Assembly: GCA_001931875.2 (NCBI GenBank)
Contig: MSJH02000519.1
Location: 1 to 17,992, forward strand
From: Byssochlamys sp. IMV 00236
Lineage: Eukaryota > Ascomycota > Eurotiomycetes > Eurotiales > Thermoascaceae
Length of the DNA: 17,992 bases
Reading direction: 5' to 3'
Under the pieces are notes generated by a model. That model was not told the origin of the DNA. It saw nothing but the letters and a program-made list of their open reading frames with translations, and ran no database searches. Shown here piece by piece: positions 1-7,408 of the stretch. The position numbers and the translations under genes were made by a program. The stretch's first letter is position 1; each line of letters starts with the position of its first letter.

Positions 1-41
<41 letters not shown>
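1..41. repeat. A homopolymer at contig edge
   Basis: A single C is followed by about 40 consecutive A. The far end of the window also terminates in an A run, so this is probably where the assembly stopped rather than a biological boundary. The downstream gene (stop codon at 124) is not cut by it. Confidence 0.8.
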
Positions 42-42
<1 letters not shown>

Positions 43-83
43 AAATATCGTGAAACGAAAAAGGACTCATTTGAGTAGTATAC

Positions 84-89
84 TTTAAT
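84..89 (-). terminator. Possible poly(A) signal of the C2H2/PD-(D/E)XK gene
   Basis: The minus strand reads ATTAAA about 35 nt downstream of the stop codon at 124-126. This is the commonest variant of the AATAAA signal. No perfect AATAAA lies closer. Confidence 0.3.
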
Positions 90-123
90 AAAAATGTATG
101 GGAATCAAGTAGGATGAGAGGTA

Positions 124-2129
124 TCAATGATTGTGGTGACTGGTACTTGCTTTTCTTTTGCGGTTGGTTTGGATATCCATAATTGTTGCTATTTCATTGT
201 CGGAAAGGGCTGGCATAAGTGATGATTGTTGATCCGTTTTCTGGTCGACACACAAGCTCCAGAAGGCTGAGGAAACGATTGCCAATTGGTCGGCTTGTGC
301 GATGAAAAGTGGAAGTTCTTTCAAAGACATTGGCAATTGAATATGGGCAATTTCGACCATTGGATAGAAGCCATTCCTTGTACCATCAGTCAAATAGAAT
401 GTTGCGTGATGTCCTTATTCAACGTGATGATAATTAAAGAAAGAGTGTTAATGTCTCTTTTTTGCATTCAAAATAAAAAAACCAGAAAAACTTACCAACG
501 ACAAGAAACGACAGGACAAATTTGCTACGATAAGTGTCAATGGCGTTCTTTGCTAAAAGTGCCAATCGCACTAAGTCTTTTCCGACTAGCTTGTGATTCA
601 GCGCCTGGGATGCCGGTTTCACTTCTCCATATCCTACAGTTTGCCCGATCTCCGTGCCTATCACCATGCTGATTGTAGAATCAGGTCTGGCTAGTAATAA
701 TGACATCTCACTGGATTTGCACTCATCATTGGCAACAGAAGTCCTAAAGTACGCGAAAATGACAAAAAAAATTGAGCACAAGTTTGACTGAAATATTTCT
801 TTTCATACCACCGAAACACGACGTGCTTCATGAGGTTTTCCAACAATGGATTGATAGCCGCAGTGGTATATCTTGTAATCAACTCCAGTTCATCAACCTT
901 CTGACTGATTGGCTCCAAAGGTAATTGTTCAAGTCTACGGGCAAATGTTAATTGAAATATAATGAATAAACGCTATGACTTGAGTTCTTCCTTATTCGCC
1001 CTTACAGATTTCGAAAGCAAAATAGTATCCTGTTGTGGACATCGTTGCTGGCAACCATAAGAGCCATCAATTTTTGAGAATCCTGGAACTCTGTAATTTT
1101 CTTTCTGATGCAATTCTACATAAATGATAAATCAGTTACAGCCATTTCTTCACTTTCTTGATTATACCTTCACGATTTTTTCAGCATCAAGTCGAGTATA
1201 TTGATCAAATTCGTACGACCGAATGCCATATTCTTCCAGCAAATATTCAATAAGGCCTTCGCATATTTCACGTCCTATGAACTGGTGAAGGTCACTGTTG
1301 GTGCGGCATGGTTTTAGCAAGAGGATCGATGACAACGCCAAGACGTGCTGGACATGGGATTCGTACGTCAAGAGACGCGGTTTGTCAATGATCGTTTTCA
1401 CATAATGGCGAAATTCGTGAAATCCCTTGGTAATGTCGATGTTCTGAAAGACAAGATGGTCATTGTCTGGTAACAAAAAAGTCCAGCCTAACTTGATGAT
1501 ATCCTCAGGTGCAGTAATGATCCTAAAACAAATAAAATTTAGAAAACCAAATCATTAGGTGCTTACAACCTTGGGCCGAATGCGTCAGGTCAAGTCGTTT
1601 GGTCATCGGACTTAGAAAAATGTGTGCCCAAATATAGACACTGGGTCATGACCTGACGATTTGTAGGGTCAACGAGCTCTTCCTCACCACCCATCTTCGG
1701 AAAAGTGACTGTTGCTCTTGACCTTTGACCGAACGACCTGACGCATTCGGTCCAAGGTTGTGAGCACCTATTGTCATACTAAATATTTCATTACCCATTT
1801 TCAGGTTGAGATGCTATGACATGGTTCAAGTCACAATGCTTTCGCAGTTCTTCTTTCTCAGTGAAGGTCTCCTTGCAAGAGACACAGCCATAATGAATCA
1901 CGATGGAGTAGCCAAGTCGTTCATACTTTTGAGCATTCGCTTGACTGTACACGCCAAAATTACGGTTACCAGAGGGAAGACGTTCCACTTTTTTCTGATG
2001 AATGGCAACGATATGGTTCACGGCTTTTTGATTCGACTGATACAACTTGTCGCAATAAGGACATGATTTTTTCAACAAAATAACGGTATTTCGTTCGTTG
2101 CTGCGATTTACAATATCACTAGATGACAT
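124..2129 (-). CDS. C2H2 zinc-finger protein with putative PD-(D/E)XK nuclease-like domain
   Basis: Six exons on the minus strand: 2129-1795, 1522-1168, 1115-1006, 934-809, 743-496 and 413-124. All introns are GT-AG. The exons total 1464 nt, giving 487 aa. The N-terminus has two C2H2 fingers, both C-x2-C-x12-H-x4-H: C23/C26/H39/H44, and a second one near residue 82 onward that starts CVSC. The middle section is unrecognised. Residues about 322-352 read RPD, then a hydrophobic strand, then GYGEVKP, so D330, E349 and K351 match the spacing of a PD-(D/E)XK nuclease core, followed by a helix-rich segment. The tail is basic and histidine-rich. The fingers are seen directly; the nuclease fold is inference from motif and spacing only. 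It resembles a Mucoromycota-restricted protein family as I remember it, with no known function. The start is the first ATG after a good splice acceptor in the leader. Intron 1 (1523-1794, 272 nt) is enlarged by a MITE; the other introns are 52-82 nt. An intact frame over six exons argues for a maintained gene. Confidence 0.78.
1558..1768. mobile_element. MITE (TA-flanked, about 42-47 bp terminal inverted repeats) inside an intron
   Basis: The left arm (1558-1604) and the reverse complement of the right arm (1727-1768) both begin GGTGCTnACAACCTTGG and go on through CCGAATGCGTCAGGTC. They differ at 3 of 42 aligned positions, plus a 5-nt gap. The element is 211 bp and flanked by TA on both sides (1556-1557 and 1769-1770), as expected for Tc1/mariner-type insertion. 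It has no coding capacity. A third copy of the core GACCTGACG lies inside at 1650-1658. It sits in intron 1 of the zinc-finger gene. Removing it with one TA leaves a 59-nt intron, the normal size here. Its ends do not resemble those of the full transposon at 2711-4375, so that transposase is unlikely to mobilise it. Confidence 0.88.
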
Positions 2130-2141
2130 AGTTTTTTGTAT

Positions 2142-2289
2142 CTGTGGGGGGAACGAACAAAAGAAAAAACAATCTACTTTTTTGGCTGGCAGTTTTGGAT
2201 AGCCTTTTTTTTTTGGCTGGCAGTTTTTGATAGCCTTTTTTTTTTGGCTGGCAGTTTTGGATAGCCTTTTTTTTTCTGATTGCACTTAC
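2142..2289 (-). other. Predicted leader (5' UTR) intron of the zinc-finger gene
   Basis: On the minus strand a strong donor (GTAAGTGC, from 2289) and a pyrimidine-rich acceptor ending CACAG (2143-2142) bracket 148 nt just upstream of the ATG at 2129. Splicing here would place 12 nt of exon before the ATG and join it to sequence next to the transposase relic. The intron holds the 31-bp minisatellite. An upstream ATG at 2359 would run into a stop just inside the spliced leader, so it could be a short upstream ORF. This rests on splice-site appearance only. Confidence 0.4.
2178..2275. repeat. 31-bp minisatellite, about three copies
   Basis: The GGCTGGCAG core recurs at 2184, 2215 and 2246, a period of 31 bp. 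Each unit continues into a T-run and AGCC, so GGCT and AGCC could pair as a small stem. Since 31 is not a multiple of three, the lysine-rich readings of this stretch change frame with each unit and are not protein-like. It lies in the putative leader intron of the downstream gene. Confidence 0.85.
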
Positions 2290-2322
2290 CGTTTTCCCCT
2301 AATCGCACATTCGTTTGGGTCA

Positions 2323-2707
2323 TTACATAGATTGTCTGTTTCGACATTTGTCCCAACACTGGTAAGAATGCGAGACGAAACCTTTGAAATGACTTTGCTT
2401 CACACTGTTACAGGCTTCTGTAATCCTCTTGGGCAAAGTGTCTTCCTGCAAAAACCTATGACGCTTAACCTTACTTTTTGCCACTGCCCAGAATTGTTCA
2501 ATTGGATTAAGCTCTGGAGAGTAAGTAGGAAGATACACACATTTATATCCTCGATACTCAAATATACTTCTTTATGTTTTCATGTGTGTGAATGGGTGCA
2601 TTATCCATAACAATATAGTGGCCTTTCATATGTGGATGTTTGTCCATTTCATCGAGTGTAGTTTTTAAGAAACTGATATAGTGACCAGTAACAGTTCCTG
2701 AACTTAT
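2323..2707 (-). pseudogene. Remnant of a DDE (Tc1/mariner-like) transposase, C-terminal part
   Basis: Minus-strand translation gives two pieces of a DDE_3-type catalytic domain. The upstream piece carries the second catalytic Asp in the context IVMDNAPIH. The downstream piece carries the third acidic residue in YSPELNPIEQFW and runs to a natural stop at 2323-2325. They are in different frames: a one-base excess near the AAA at 2560-2562 (plus strand) introduces a premature TGA. Everything upstream of the GTVTGHY segment, including the DNA-binding domain and first catalytic Asp, is missing. At that point the sequence meets the intact element that starts at 2711, and the sequence beyond that element (4376 onward) does not continue the gene. 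The C-terminal residues differ from those of the intact transposase, so this is a different, older family. Confidence 0.85.
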
Positions 2708-2710
2708 GTA

Positions 2711-2829
2711 CAATGCTTCCGGTACCAATTGGTCACTTTTTTGACTCTCAATTGGTTGTTTTTTCGACTCTCAATCGGTCACTTATTTGGACTTCATTTG
2801 GTTAATTTTTTGAACATCATTTGGTCATA
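2711..2829. repeat. Left terminal inverted repeat with five phased 23-bp motifs
   Basis: After the 15-bp outer end, the motif CAATTGGT (variants CAATCGGT, CATTTGGT) begins at 2726, 2749, 2772, 2795 and 2818, exactly every 23 bp. Each is followed by a T-rich spacer ending in a GACTCT-like sequence. This is paired with the right repeat at 4203-4375. The regular spacing, about two helical turns, suggests an array of transposase-binding sites; binding is inferred. Confidence 0.88.
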
Positions 2830-2850
2830 CAATAGAGACGCTGCTCCTTC

Positions 2851-4179
2851 TTAGATAGGCTCTTTATTCAAACACTTGGGAAAAGTATTTATGGAATGCT
2901 GAATGTAGTTTCGTATGTTCTGAAGCGGTACCTTCTCACAAGCATCCATCATTCGCGAAGTAAGAGTCTCATTATCTTTAAGTTTATCTCTCTTAACATA
3001 GTCCTTAAGATCCTTCCAAAATTGCTCAATTGGATTTAGTTCGGGTGAGTAAGGCGGAAGATACACAGGTATATATCCACGACGGATTATAATGGGATCA
3101 ACGATGTTATGGACGTGGATGGGAGCGTTATCCATGACAATGTGATAGCCCCTCATTTCTGGAAACTGATCCATAATATCCATCGTATCCACAACAAACT
3201 GCATGAAATGGTTGCCAGTAGTACCCTTGGGCAAGTTGAGCCGATCTTCTGGAGCCTTTCTTTTCGTAGCACCAGCTACTTTTCTCCTCTTCACATTGCC
3301 AGCTTCTCCGATACTTACATTGACAACGCCAGCAGACGATACAGCGCCGAGAGCAGTCTTTGATACTGCTTTTGTAGATGGCGTTTCTTCAATAGCTGGC
3401 TCTCCTTTCTTTGACCAGGCTCTGCCTCGAGTCATGTTGACGTTGAAGCCAGATTCATCAACAAATATGCAATTGTTGTGGTAGTCGATTCCCTTTGCAA
3501 CCCATTCAGCAACCCATTCAGCAACCCAAGCCGCCCTAGCCTCGACAGTCTTGGTACTGTTTCGTTGAACTGGATGGCGAGTGATACTCTTCAAGCTAAA
3601 GTTACATTCATTCTTCATGAATTCAGCAACTCGCGTCTTCTTGATTGTCAATCCTTCAAAGCTATTGGTGAGTGCCTCCACGCCATCCTGAATAGTTGCT
3701 GTAGGCTTTTCGTCATAGAAGCGTATCAAGATGTCTTTATGTTGCTCGTTTAGCTGCGATATACGCTGCTTTCCTGTCTTGTTTGTCTTCTTTTCAGGAA
3801 CACCAGCATCAGGGTTGGACTTGTATTCAGCCCTCCATTTTCGAGCTGTGTACTTGTTGACATTTGCAAGTCTGCAAGATTCATCATGAGTCAAGCCTTT
3901 CTCGAAAGCGTAATGTATGTAAGCCTCTCGTTGATAAGGAGTATATTTCGTATACTCCGTAGCTCTATCTTTCTTCTCTGGTGCATCCTTCATGGTGGTG
4001 TCATGGCCTTCGGAAAGACCAGACATATCAACCTCTGTATGTTTTATGAACTTTTGAAGGGTCTTCAGCTTTGTAAGGCGAAATGAAGGAATCTCATCAA
4101 CTGCCATAGCCTCTCTTCCATCTTCATCGTAGATGTGTCCTTGGCCATCTTCGTTATAGAATCTCAAATCAGATGCCAT
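2851..4179 (-). CDS. Tc1/mariner-like (DDE_3) transposase, DD34E
   Basis: This is an intronless 442-aa transposase that would cut and paste the surrounding element at TA sites in nuclear DNA. Residues about 78-205 form a helix-turn-helix DNA-binding region (a YTPYQREAYIHYAFEKG helix, then a KYTARKWRAEY recognition-type helix, then a second winged-helix-like part). The catalytic domain has D241 in IFVDESGFN, D350 in IVMDNAPIH and E385 in ELNPIEQFW, with 34 residues between the last two, the classic Tc1 spacing. A basic stretch near 296-308 (NVKRRKVAGATKRK) is a likely nuclear signal and lengthens the D241-D350 interval. Residues about 218-228 repeat WVAE, from a 12-bp duplication in the DNA. 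The same frame stays open for 41 codons upstream, but those codons are inverted-repeat sequence, so the ATG at 4179 is preferred. No frameshift or stop is present. Confidence 0.92.
   Translation of the reverse strand: MASDLRFYNEDGQGHIYDEDGREAMAVDEIPSFRLTKLKTLQKFIKHTEVDMSGLSEGHDTTMKDAPEKKDRATEYTKYTPYQREAYIHYAFEKGLTHDESCRLANVNKYTARKWRAEYKSNPDAGVPEKKTNKTGKQRISQLNEQHKDILIRFYDEKPTATIQDGVEALTNSFEGLTIKKTRVAEFMKNECNFSLKSITRHPVQRNSTKTVEARAAWVAEWVAEWVAKGIDYHNNCIFVDESGFNVNMTRGRAWSKKGEPAIEETPSTKAVSKTALGAVSSAGVVNVSIGEAGNVKRRKVAGATKRKAPEDRLNLPKGTTGNHFMQFVVDTMDIMDQFPEMRGYHIVMDNAPIHVHNIVDPIIIRRGYIPVYLPPYSPELNPIEQFWKDLKDYVKRDKLKDNETLTSRMMDACEKVPLQNIRNYIQHSINTFPKCLNKEPI
3497..3528. repeat. 12-bp tandem repeat inside the transposase gene
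   Basis: GCAACCCATTCA occurs twice in full and once in part, head to tail, giving the protein repeat WVAE-WVAE-WVA. It stays in frame. It lies about 15 residues before the first catalytic Asp and probably arose by replication slippage. Confidence 0.9.
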
Positions 4180-4202
4180 CTCAAGTCTGAAGTAAAGGCG
4201 AG

Positions 4203-4375
4203 ATAACCAAATGATGTTCAAAAAATTAACCAAATGAAGTCCAAATAAGTGGCCGATTGAGATTCGAAAAAGCAACCAATTGAGAGTCAAAAAAGTGACC
4301 AATTGAAGCTCTATTTTTAGTATTTTTGGGCGACCAAATTTTCAAAAAAGTGACCAATTGGTACCGGAAGCACCG
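4203..4375. repeat. Right terminal inverted repeat with phased 23-bp motifs and an extra 55-bp unit
   Basis: Read on the minus strand, the CAATTGGT-type motif begins at 4305, 4282, 4259, 4236 and 4213, every 23 bp, mirroring the left end. One more outer copy begins at 4360, separated by 55 bp that includes sequence absent from the left end. The right repeat is therefore about 55 bp longer than the left. The transposase ATG (4179) lies just inside it, so this repeat should also hold the transposase promoter. Confidence 0.87.
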
Positions 4376-5398
4376 TATATATTATGAATATAAGAAAATA
4401 AGAAAAAAAAAAAAAGAGGGAGTAAAACGGGATCAAGGTACGACGGTGGCAATATAAAGCATGTGTGCTCGTGCATGCGTCGCATGTTCGGTCCGGTACA
4501 GGTGGTAAAGAAAAAAGCAATCCTTTTCTTTATTACTCCGGCGTTTGTGCGGTAAATGTGCGGCAAAATGCTTGTGTAACTTGCATGTTTTTTTTTTCTA
4601 ATTCCAGTATATATTTTAGTGATTTTTATACTGTCCTTCTATTGTCCAATTAGAAACACCGTTTAGACCACCTATACCAACGCAAACAGCATCCCAATAA
4701 ACACTTTACTTATAGTTAGCAATTAGCTGACTGGTTATCTATACAATAATCTCTTTTATCTTTTCTTTTATTATGATCTTCTTTTCTTTTTTTTACTCTT
4801 GTACCCTTAAGGAGCTTTTAAGTACCCTAACTGCAAATCACATATGGCACAAAGTGCTATGTAAGATAAAAAGCCCACACAATTTATACCGTACTATCTC
4901 AGTTCCTGAACCAAATTATTTATTCTAAGACGCAGTTTGCATTGAGTGGACACTCTAACTTGTCCTTACTCAATAAAGCCTTTCAAAACTATTAGACAAA
5001 TTAAAACAGTGAATAATGATTTAAATAAAGACGCGCTAATTGTGCTTTAAGATCAAAAGAACAAAAAGATACGCCAAGTTTCTCTCTTTAATTCAGAAAA
5101 AGATCTTACACCTAAGCAAGACTCCTAAGAAAAAAAAAAAAAAAAGAGAATGCTTGCTATGACTAAACAAACTGATATATCTCGTTAAGTGATCTTTGCA
5201 GAATGCCTCAGAGCCTTGACTACTCTATACTCCTGCAATGCTATCGAATGTGAGAAGAAACAGTCTGCAGAAGAGATACAACATCATGAGCCCTGATGCG
5301 ACTAAATGGTTATTGTACCATGAATACACATGATTATATCTTCTTACAAAAAGAGACCTACAGTATGCTCTTTCCTTTATTGTTTACATAATATCTTC
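4376..5398. other. AT-rich intergenic region, no gene seen
   Basis: Between the transposon and the pterin dehydratase gene I see only short unconnected reading frames, long T/A runs (for example 4404-4416 and 5130-5145) and a small perfect 13-nt palindrome, CATGCGTCGCATG, near 4475-4487. No tRNA B-box or recognisable domain was found. The last part contains the 3' untranslated region of the dehydratase gene. Confidence 0.55.
5376..5381 (-). terminator. Poly(A) signal of the pterin dehydratase gene
   Basis: The minus strand reads AATAAA 17 nt after the stop codon at 5399-5401, a standard position for cleavage shortly downstream. Confidence 0.55.
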
Positions 5399-5743
5399 TT
5401 ATTTAGCTTCATCACAAAACTTGGCGAGTTCGATATCTCGCTTGGATAAACCTTGACAGTCATGTGTACTCAAAGTGACTTGGACGCGGTTATAAACCTA
5501 CAAAAATAGGTGAGCTAAATGTAATGTTTTAATAGACCCACTTACGTTAAACCACTCCGGATGATGATCCATCTTGTCAGCTTTCAAGGCTACACGTGTC
5601 ATAAACCCAAAGGCTTGATTAAAGTCAGTAAAGGTGTACTCTTTGATGATAGCATCTCTGTTGTCAACGAGTTTCCAGCCAGAGGAAAGCAAAGGTGATA
5701 AAAGGGTATCTCTTTCTTCTTGAGTGAGTTTGACAACAGCCAT
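5399..5743 (-). CDS. Pterin-4a-carbinolamine dehydratase
   Basis: Two exons, 5743-5546 and 5497-5399, with a 48-nt GT-AG intron, encode 98 aa, the usual length for this small enzyme. It dehydrates 4a-hydroxytetrahydrobiopterin formed by aromatic amino-acid hydroxylases, so that the quinonoid pterin can be reduced again; it probably acts in the cytosol. The family active-site signature is complete: the pair H60-H61 followed by P62, then H78 in LSTHDCQG, and D87 in [10 protein letters not shown]. The fold order (N-terminal strand W23-K24, helix [23 protein letters not shown], strand [14 protein letters not shown]-terminal helix) is also as expected. The intron falls between N66 and V67. In vertebrates the family also serves as DCoH, a transcription-factor partner; nothing here speaks for that role. 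It is divergent from the coiled-coil gene, with 673 bp between the start codons. Confidence 0.96.
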
Positions 5744-6416
5744 GGTTTAAATAAAGAAAAAAGAGAGAGAAAAAAGAGCGAAAGAGGTTCATTTGAAATG
5801 CAGCAGGGATTCGTGAGAAATTTCAATCTGTTTCTCACAATTGACGTTTATGCACCCCGCATATTCAAAAAGGGGAAACATACAACACCTTTTAATAAGC
5901 ATTGACTTATGCTAATGTAAAGTCAGTGAATGCAGAGTTTAGAAAAGCAGTACAAAAGATTGTGATAGTATTTCTCAGTGTTCCATAATTAGAGATGTAT
6001 CAAGTAATAGCGATTGGCATATCTGGAGCCTTCGAGAAGAACAATCTACTTTTATAATAGTAGACTTACGCTCTGAAGATTAAAAAAGATCACAGCACTT
6101 GACCCTTCCTTTTCTATTCCGATGACCTCATTAATTTCAGAGATAAGTATTATCTTTTATAAAGTGTTAAGTATCCTAAGCCATGCTGATCTCTCCAAGA
6201 CGAGCGATGCTTTGCTTATATCATGAACCTGTCTCTTCTTGTGGCTTTTAGAGCCTGTTTTTCTTTCTTCAATACTATACACTTCATTTTTCTTGTATTG
6301 GTCAGGTCTACTTTCATGAACCCGGTAGGCTGACCTGTCACTATCTTTTTGATGAGTTTTAATATCAAGTCAAGCTGATTACTTTTTTTTTTTTTTTTTT
6401 CCTTTCAACAATAAGA
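5744..6416. promoter_or_regulatory. Shared upstream region of two divergent genes
   Basis: This 673-bp stretch separates the start codons of the dehydratase (minus) and the coiled-coil gene (plus), so it should hold both promoters. It has no convincing coding frame. An inverted repeat GGTCAG/CTGACC (about 6300-6338) and a long T-run at about 6383-6400 lie close to the coiled-coil gene. Pyrimidine-rich tracts just before the start are common in fungal promoters. No clear TATA box was assigned. Confidence 0.4.
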
Positions 6417-6723
6417 ATGACTTTAGAAGAGGAACATTATCTAAGCAATACTCCAGTTGACGTAGCTATTAAGGCTCTTCAAACACAAGTAGAACAATTG
6501 AAACGAATGGTCAACAATAAAAATACAAATGGTGAGTGCAATGACATTAGATTGTATTGGTGCTAAACTGTCAATAGAACAAAATAGTAACAATAGTACC
6601 AGCAATGAAGCAGAGGTTCAAAGCTTAAAAAAAGAAATACAAGAACTTAAGACAGCCAATGATAAAGCAGAATACAGAATTAAAATGCTGTTACGTGCGT
6701 TAGAAGAAAGAGATAATAAATAA
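6417..6723 (+). CDS. Small coiled-coil protein of unknown function
   Basis: Two exons, 6417-6531 and 6578-6723, flank a 46-nt GT-AG intron with a good branch-point-like TGCTAAAC. They give 86 aa. Two heptad-rich helices are visible: residues about 14-32 (VDVAIKALQTQVEQLKRMV), and the C-terminal half from EVQSLKKEIQELK to RIKMLLRALEERD. An Asn/Ser-rich linker joins them. There is no signal peptide or membrane segment. The splice junction restores GAA between the exons. I do not recognise the family; small subunits of complexes or tethering factors look like this, but nothing identifies a partner. A perfect AATAAA (6715-6720) overlaps the final codons. Its stop lies 39 bp from the stop of the convergent PUS4 gene. 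Confidence 0.75.
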
Positions 6724-6762
6724 ACAATGACACTTTGACAAAATATCTTTTTCATTTAAACA

Positions 6763-7360
6763 TCAAGGCTTCGGTAGGTTAACTATTTGTTGCTTTTCTT
6801 CTATTTTACTCTTCACGTTTGCTAGAGATATGCTCTCCCAGTCTAATGGCAATGTATCATCTAGAGTGAACAATCCTTGTTTTGTCCTCTTCAATGCTGT
6901 CATATGTCCAAAGGTCCCCATTGCGATTGCCATATCATGGACTATACTTCTCATATAAGTTCCTCCTCCACATTCAACTCTAAATACACAGGTATCATTT
7001 TCATAATTCAGCAACTCAATGTCCTTTACAAATGCTACTCGTGGCTTAATTTCTTCCGGCAATGGTATGTTTTCTCTCGCATAGTCATATAGCCTCTTCC
7101 CATTCATTTTTAATGCAGAATATCTATCATTATGATGAGTCTATGTGCATATTGAATACTCTCCGTCGAATTACATGGGTGGAACTTGTGTGATCTGGCC
7201 CTTGAATGTAGACAATGTCTCCTTAACTAAGCTCGATGTCAAATGATCAATCCTGCCTTCCTTGACTATCTTTCCATCTACATCGTATGTATCTGTTGCT
7301 TGACCTAGTCTAGCTGTAACAATATATTCCTTTTTTGTAATGATATAAACAAAACATCCT

Positions 7361-7408
<48 letters not shown>

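Larger units (their letters stand above)
2711..4375 (-). mobile_element. Apparently complete Tc1/mariner-like DNA transposon, 1665 bp
   Basis: The left end (from 2711) and the reverse complement of the right end (to 4375) share CRRTGCTTCCGGTACCAATTGGTCAC and are flanked by TA at 2709-2710 and 4376-4377, the expected target duplication. Between long inverted repeats lies one uninterrupted transposase gene on the minus strand with a full DDE triad. Full-length coding capacity and well-preserved ends suggest a recent, possibly still mobile insertion. It landed at the edge of, or within, an older transposase relic. Confidence 0.9.

Noticed and set aside
286..672. 128-codon open frame on the plus strand
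   Set aside because: It lies antisense to three exons and introns of the zinc-finger gene, whose spliced frame is coherent; the plus-strand reading shows no motif.
2181..2275. 31-bp repeats considered as a CRISPR-like array
   Set aside because: The units are directly tandem without unique spacers; it is a minisatellite in a fungal genome.
1791..2285. Longer zinc-finger reading frame starting at 2285 with a Lys-rich N-terminus
   Set aside because: The extra part is the 31-bp minisatellite read through; a good splice acceptor just before the ATG at 2129 marks it as leader intron.
4180..4302. 41-codon upstream extension of the transposase
   Set aside because: The codons are the inverted-repeat sequence itself (hydrophobic, not protein-like), and the acidic, normal-looking protein begins at the ATG at 4179.
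5165..5300. Possible C/D-box snoRNA on the minus strand (ATGATGT ... CTGA)
   Set aside because: The C box lacks the final A of the consensus and the flanks do not form a terminal stem.
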